DNA from: Pseudooceanicola endophyticus
GTDB lineage: Bacteria; Pseudomonadota; Alphaproteobacteria; Rhodobacterales; Rhodobacteraceae
Direction of reading: 5' to 3'
Assembly: GCF_018760365.1 (NCBI RefSeq)
Contig: NZ_JAHIAB010000019.1
Location: 16,728-66,713 of the forward strand
DNA: 49,986 bases
Shown here: piece after piece, positions 46,695-49,986 of the stretch
Numbering within the stretch: position 1 is the stretch's first letter
How the letters are laid out: each line of letters opens with the position of its first letter
Notes under the pieces: model-generated
Seen by the model: only the letters and a program-made list of their open reading frames with translations
Told to the model about the DNA's origin: nothing
Databases searched by the model: none
Made by a program: the position numbers and the translations under genes

Positions 46695-46802
46695 GGGGGC
46701 TCTGCCCCCGCTCCTGCGGAGACTCCCCCGAGGTACTTGAAACAAGAAAATGGGGCGCGCGGCAGGCTCTTTCATCTGGCCGAAAATATCCCCTCCGGAG
46801 GC
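46695..46802. repeat. Rhodobacterales-type intergenic repeat, copy C
   Basis: The same architecture as copies A and B: GGGGGCTCTGCCCCC, CTCCTGCGGAGACTCCC, a left arm like copy A (GAGGTACTTGAAACAAGAAAATG), and a right arm identical to copy B (TCATCTGGCCGAAAATATC) ending in CCTCCGGAGG. It therefore looks like a hybrid of the A-type and B-type arms. Confidence 0.78.
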
Positions 46803-46832
46803 CCGGCCCGGGACGGGCCGGATCGGATGCGA

Positions 46833-46860
46833 AACGCCCCGGCCTTGCGACCGGGGCGTT
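46833..46860 (-). terminator. Terminator after the PAPS synthetase gene
   Basis: AACGCCCCGG (46833-46842) pairs perfectly with CCGGGGCGTT (46851-46860), loop 8. On the minus strand the stem ends in GCGTTTCGC, the usual short-T form in GC-rich alphaproteobacteria. It lies 28 bp after the stop. Confidence 0.75.
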
Positions 46861-46888
46861 GCTGTCTTCGGAGCGGATCGGGCCGGCC

Positions 46889-48604
46889 TCAGTGGGCGGC
46901 GATCAGGCCCATGGCTTCGAGCTTGAGGATCACCTGGTGGGCGCAGTTGTCCACGTCGGTGCCTTCGGTCTCGATGCGCAGCTCGGGGTGCTCGGGGACG
47001 TCGTAGGGGTCCGAGATGCCGGTGAACTCCTTGATCTTGCCTTCGCGGGCCAGCTTGTAGAGGCCCTTGCGGTCGCGCTTCTCGCATTCCTCGATCGAGG
47101 TGGCGACGTGGACTTCGACGAAGGCGCCGTACTGCTCGATCGCGTCGCGCACGATGCGGCGGGTCGCGGCATAGGGGGCGATGGGCGCGCAGATCGCGAT
47201 GCCACCGTTCTTGGTGATCTCGGAGGCGACGTAGCCGATGCGCTGGATGTTCAGGTCACGGTGCTCCTTGGAGAAGCCCAGTTCGCTGGAGAGGTTCTTG
47301 CGCACGATGTCGCCGTCGAGCAGCGTCACCGGGCGGCCGCCCATCTCCATCAGCTTGACCATGACGGCATTGGCGATGGTCGACTTGCCCGAGCCCGAGA
47401 AGCCGGTGAAGAAGACGGTGAAGCCCTGCTTGCCGCGCGGCGGCTTGGTCTTGCGCAGTTCCGCGACGACTTCCGGGAAGGAGAACCACTCGGGGATTTC
47501 CAGGCCTTCCTGCAGGCGGCGGCGCAGTTCCGTGCCCGAGATGTTCAGGATGGTGACCTTGTCCTTGTCGAGGATCTCGTCGTTGGGCTCGTACTGGGCG
47601 CGCTCTTCGACGTAGACCATGTGTTTGAACGGCACCATGGCGATGCCCATCTCTTCCTCGTGGGCCTGGAACAGCTCCTGGGCGTCGTAGGGACCGTAGA
47701 AGTCCTCGCCTGCGGAGTTCTTGCCCGGGCCGGCGTGGTCACGGCCGACGATGAAGTGGGTGACACCGTAGTTCTTGCGGATCAGACCGTGCCAGACGGC
47801 CTCGCGCGGGCCGGCCATGCGCATGGCGAGCGGCAGCAGCGACATCGCGGTGGTGGAGGCGGGGTACTTGCCCAGCACCGCTTCGTAGCAGCGCACGCGG
47901 GTGAAGTGATCGACATCGCCGGGCTTGGTCATGCCGACCACGGGGTGGATCAGCAGGTTGGCCTCGGACTCGCGGGCGGCGCGGAAGGTCAGTTCCTGGT
48001 GCGCGCGGTGCAGCGGGTTGCGGGTCTGGAAGGCCACGACCTTGCGCCAGCCCATCTTGCGGAAATAGGCGCGCAGCTCGTTCGGGGTGTCGCGGCGGGC
48101 GCGGAAGTCGTAGTGCACCGGCTGCTGGATGCCGGTGACCGGGCCGCCCAGGTAGACCTTGCCCGCGACATTGTGCAGGTAGTGCACCGCCGGGTGAGCC
48201 TGGTCATCGGCACCGAAGACCTTTTCCGCTTCCAGGGCCTTGTTGGGCACCCAGTTGTCGGTGACGGTCATGGTGGCGAGGATGACGCCTTCCTGGTCGC
48301 GCAGCGCGATGTCCTGGCCGGGCTCGAGCTTCTCGGCGAAGGCTTCCGACACGTCCAGCGTGATCGGCATCGGCCAGAGGGAGCCGTCGGCGAGGCGCAT
48401 GTTCTCGACCACGCCGTCGTAGTCAGCCTCGGTCAGGAAGCCCTTCAGCGGGTTGAAGCCGCCGTTCATCAGCAGTTCCAGGTCGCAGATCTGACGCGGG
48501 GTCAGATCCCAGCTGACCAGCTCGCCTGCTTCGACTTTCAGCTTCTGGGCGGAGTCGTAGGAAACAAATAGTTCGGGAATGGGAGAAAGATCATGCGTCG
48601 GCAT
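46889..48604 (-). CDS. Bifunctional sulfate adenylyltransferase / adenylylsulfate kinase (PAPS synthetase)
   Basis: A 571-residue fusion that turns sulfate into PAPS. The N-terminal ATP sulfurylase (about 1-390) has the QTRNPLHRAH motif (193-202), GRDHAGPG (287-294) and the STEL-like NISGTELRRRL segment. The C-terminal APS kinase has the P-loop GFSGSGKST (401-409), LLDGDIVRKNLSSELGFS and the IAPYAATRR segment. The gene order Sat-then-CysC in one chain is common in Rhodobacteraceae. The ATG at 48604 has AAGG seven bases upstream. The product feeds either cysteine synthesis or sulfotransferases; here the two sulfotransferase domains of the locus and the adjacent cysQ favour the second use, though both are possible. 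Confidence 0.96.
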   Translation of the reverse strand: MPTHDLSPIPELFVSYDSAQKLKVEAGELVSWDLTPRQICDLELLMNGGFNPLKGFLTEADYDGVVENMRLADGSLWPMPITLDVSEAFAEKLEPGQDIALRDQEGVILATMTVTDNWVPNKALEAEKVFGADDQAHPAVHYLHNVAGKVYLGGPVTGIQQPVHYDFRARRDTPNELRAYFRKMGWRKVVAFQTRNPLHRAHQELTFRAARESEANLLIHPVVGMTKPGDVDHFTRVRCYEAVLGKYPASTTAMSLLPLAMRMAGPREAVWHGLIRKNYGVTHFIVGRDHAGPGKNSAGEDFYGPYDAQELFQAHEEEMGIAMVPFKHMVYVEERAQYEPNDEILDKDKVTILNISGTELRRRLQEGLEIPEWFSFPEVVAELRKTKPPRGKQGFTVFFTGFSGSGKSTIANAVMVKLMEMGGRPVTLLDGDIVRKNLSSELGFSKEHRDLNIQRIGYVASEITKNGGIAICAPIAPYAATRRIVRDAIEQYGAFVEVHVATSIEECEKRDRKGLYKLAREGKIKEFTGISDPYDVPEHPELRIETEGTDVDNCAHQVILKLEAMGLIAAH

Positions 48605-48947
48605 TATAAAACCTTGCTGCTTAGAATGGCGGACGGGCCGCTTTAAAGGTTATCGCAATCGTGACCTAGACGGTCCGGTCCCGGAAGCGCAAGTACCGCC
48701 GGGGCGGGGCGGGGGAAAAAACCGGCCCCCGGGAGGGAACGTGTTCCATCCGCTTAGCAGACAGCCATGGCGTGTTCCGGGTCACGTGGCTCCGGGAAGG
48801 GGGAAAAGACGGGCGCCGCGCGGCTTTCCGGGGTGTTTTCCTTTTCATTGCGAAGGAGATGTCGGATAGGTTTCCGGCATCGGGGCGGGCCTCTGCGGAG
48901 GGGGCCGCCCGGACGTTTTGTACGGACGTTTTCAACAGGAGCCCGTT
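48605..48947. other. Divergent PAPS synthetase / cysQ intergenic region, 343 bp
   Basis: Carries the promoters of the two sulfation genes. It is GC-rich around 48690-48770. I found no clear operator, -35/-10 pair or small gene. Confidence 0.5.
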
Positions 48948-49742
48948 TTGGATTACGAAAAACTGACCGTTGTGATGCGCACCCTGGCGCTGGAAGCCGG
49001 CACGAAGATCATGGAGATCTACGAGGCCGACGATTTTGAGGTGAAGACCAAGTCGGATGCGAGCCCGGTGACCGAGGCTGACGAGGCGGCAGATGCGCTG
49101 ATCTCTGCCGGTCTGCGCGCCGCCTTCCCCGAGGTGCTGCTGGTGACCGAGGAACAGGCCGCCACCCACAGCGAAAGCGCCGCGACCTTCCTGATCGTCG
49201 ATCCGCTGGATGGCACCAAGGAATTCGTCAACCGCCGCGGCGATTTCACCGTCAACATCGCGCTGGTCGAGAACGGCACGCCCACCCGCGGCGTGGTCTA
49301 TGCCCCGGCGCGCAAGCGCATGTTCTTCACCCTGGCGGATGGTTCCACCGTTGAGGAGATGGGCCCCTTCGGCGAGAAACCCGGAGAGCTGAAGCCGATC
49401 AGGGTCTCGACCCCCGACAACGAGGCGCTGATGATCGTGGCCTCGAAAAGCCACCGCGACCAGGCGACCGACGACTACCTGGCCAAGTACAAGGCCCGCG
49501 ACATGACCAGCGCCGGCTCCTCGCTGAAGTTCTGCCTGGTCGCCACCGGCGAGGCGGATCTTTACCCGCGCGTCGGGCGCACGATGGAATGGGACACCGC
49601 CGCCGGTCACGCGGTGCTGAAGGGCGCGGGCGGCGACGTGGTGCGTTTCGACGATCACCAGCCGCTGGTCTACGGCAAGGAAGGCTATGCCAACCCGTTC
49701 TTCATCGCCTATGCGCCGGGCGTCGATCTGAAAGAGGCCTGA
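48948..49742 (+). CDS. cysQ: 3-prime(2-prime),5-prime-bisphosphate nucleotidase
   Basis: Hydrolyses PAP, the by-product of sulfotransferases (and PAPS), to AMP. The 264-residue inositol monophosphatase-fold protein has VTEADEAAD (metal site), EEQ after the first helix pair, the VDPLDGTKEF signature and EWDTAAGHAVL near the C-terminus. I set the start at the TTG at 48948, six bases after AGGAG (48937-48941); an in-frame extension upstream has no family match. It is divergent from the PAPS synthetase gene (343 bp gap that must hold both promoters). A terminator follows. Confidence 0.94.
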   Translation: MDYEKLTVVMRTLALEAGTKIMEIYEADDFEVKTKSDASPVTEADEAADALISAGLRAAFPEVLLVTEEQAATHSESAATFLIVDPLDGTKEFVNRRGDFTVNIALVENGTPTRGVVYAPARKRMFFTLADGSTVEEMGPFGEKPGELKPIRVSTPDNEALMIVASKSHRDQATDDYLAKYKARDMTSAGSSLKFCLVATGEADLYPRVGRTMEWDTAAGHAVLKGAGGDVVRFDDHQPLVYGKEGYANPFFIAYAPGVDLKEA

Positions 49743-49758
49743 GGCCCCCCGGTTTCGT

Positions 49759-49774
49759 GTTTCGCGCGCGAAAC
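49759..49774. other. parS-like palindrome 4
   Basis: A fourth perfect copy of GTTTCGCGCGCGAAAC, with flanking T and A (18 bp), 3.5 kb beyond parB and just after cysQ. It ties the sulfation genes to the same replicon as the partition system. Confidence 0.78.
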
Positions 49775-49789
49775 ATCTGTCGACATGCG

Positions 49790-49819
49790 AAGGGCCGCCC
49801 CGGGGGGCGGCCCTTTTGT
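49790..49819. terminator. Bidirectional terminator after cysQ
   Basis: AAGGGCCGCC (49790-49799) pairs perfectly with GGCGGCCCTT (49806-49815), loop 6, followed by TTGTC. Located between convergent cysQ and the permease gene. Confidence 0.82.
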
Positions 49820-49834
49820 CTTCTGCGCCAAAGC

Positions 49835-49986
49835 TTACAGCCACAGGACCCTGATTGCGGCGGAGACGATGAGGCCCATGGAGAGGTTGAGGGGGATGCC
49901 GATCCTCAGGAAATCCGAGAAGCGGTAGCCGCCGGGCCCGTAGACCAGGGTGTTGGTCTGGTAGCCGATGGGGGTGGCGAAGCTTG
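49835..49986 (-). CDS. SLC13-family permease, C-terminal end only
   Basis: About 50 residues are visible at the window edge; the rest lies outside. The end reads [27 protein letters not shown], the highly conserved final motif of the divalent anion:sodium symporter (SLC13/DASS, CitT) superfamily, then [22 protein letters not shown] as the last membrane helix. Members move sulfate, succinate or citrate. Placement next to cysQ and the PAPS synthetase makes sulfate an attractive substrate, but the visible part does not decide this. It is convergent with cysQ, separated by a terminator. Confidence 0.82.
   Translation of the reverse strand, partial: SFATPIGYQTNTLVYGPGGYRFSDFLRIGIPLNLSMGLIVSAAIRVLWL

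Overview
The window reads as part of a large extrachromosomal replicon (plasmid or chromid) of a GC-rich alphaproteobacterium, most likely Rhodobacteraceae (roseobacter or Rhodobacter/Paracoccus type). The basis is a replication initiator of the RepA (RPA-domain) type with 22-bp-spaced iterons, a divergent parA-parB locus with four copies of one palindrome, the hyperactive GC-rich intergenic repeats typical of Rhodobacterales, and a GTA-type head-spike base protein. RepA-type plasmids that carry an exopolysaccharide locus with a rhamnose operon are known in roseobacters as biofilm plasmids, and this window fits that pattern. Genus assignment and replicon type are inference from gene content alone.

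Layout. 1-1491: no convincing gene, with a 9-bp tandem repeat, a four-copy iterated motif and a perfect hairpin. 1492-8977: CatB-type acetyltransferase, a 1285-residue three-domain protein (KpsC-like + GT2 + sulfotransferase), a GT4 glycosyltransferase and a stand-alone KpsC-like protein. 9219-11848: Kdo operon (kdsD/kpsF, kdsB, kdsA). 11998-12753: PPP phosphatase. 12895-17781: export operon yjbH-yjbF-wza plus a small secreted protein. 18055-22616: rmlC-B-D-A and galE. 23257-23955: ExoY-type priming transferase. 24029-28408: two paralogous phage-tailspike-like beta-helix proteins flanking a second small secreted protein. 28579-33504: wzc, ugd, manC. 33830-40813: acyltransferase-3, Wzy-like polymerase, sulfotransferase, GT4, Wzx flippase, GT4. 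41084-42255: a GTA/phage-type head-spike pair. 42261-46291: repA, iteron origin, parA, parB and parS-like sites. 46295-49986: VanZ-like protein, PAPS synthetase (Sat-CysC fusion), CysQ and the end of an SLC13 permease.

How it works together. The sugar-nucleotide genes supply dTDP-rhamnose, UDP-galactose, UDP-glucuronate, GDP-mannose and CMP-Kdo. ExoY starts the lipid-linked unit, the GT4/GT2 enzymes extend it, Wzx flips it, the Wzy-like protein polymerises it, and Wzc-Wza (with YjbF/YjbH) exports it. Two acetyltransferases and two sulfotransferase domains decorate it; Sat-CysC makes the PAPS donor, CysQ removes the PAP by-product and the SLC13 permease may bring in sulfate. The predicted product is therefore an acidic, acetylated and probably sulfated exopolysaccharide that may contain Kdo.

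The most unusual features are: the head-spike pair (in Rhodobacter capsulatus such spikes bind the capsular polysaccharide) placed at the end of the polysaccharide locus; two tailspike-like beta-helix proteins inside it; the two halves of KpsC found on separate polypeptides next to a Kdo operon; a complete sulfation supply module beside the partition locus; and two small secreted proteins with a similar C-terminal motif. All functions are sequence-based inferences; no searches were run.
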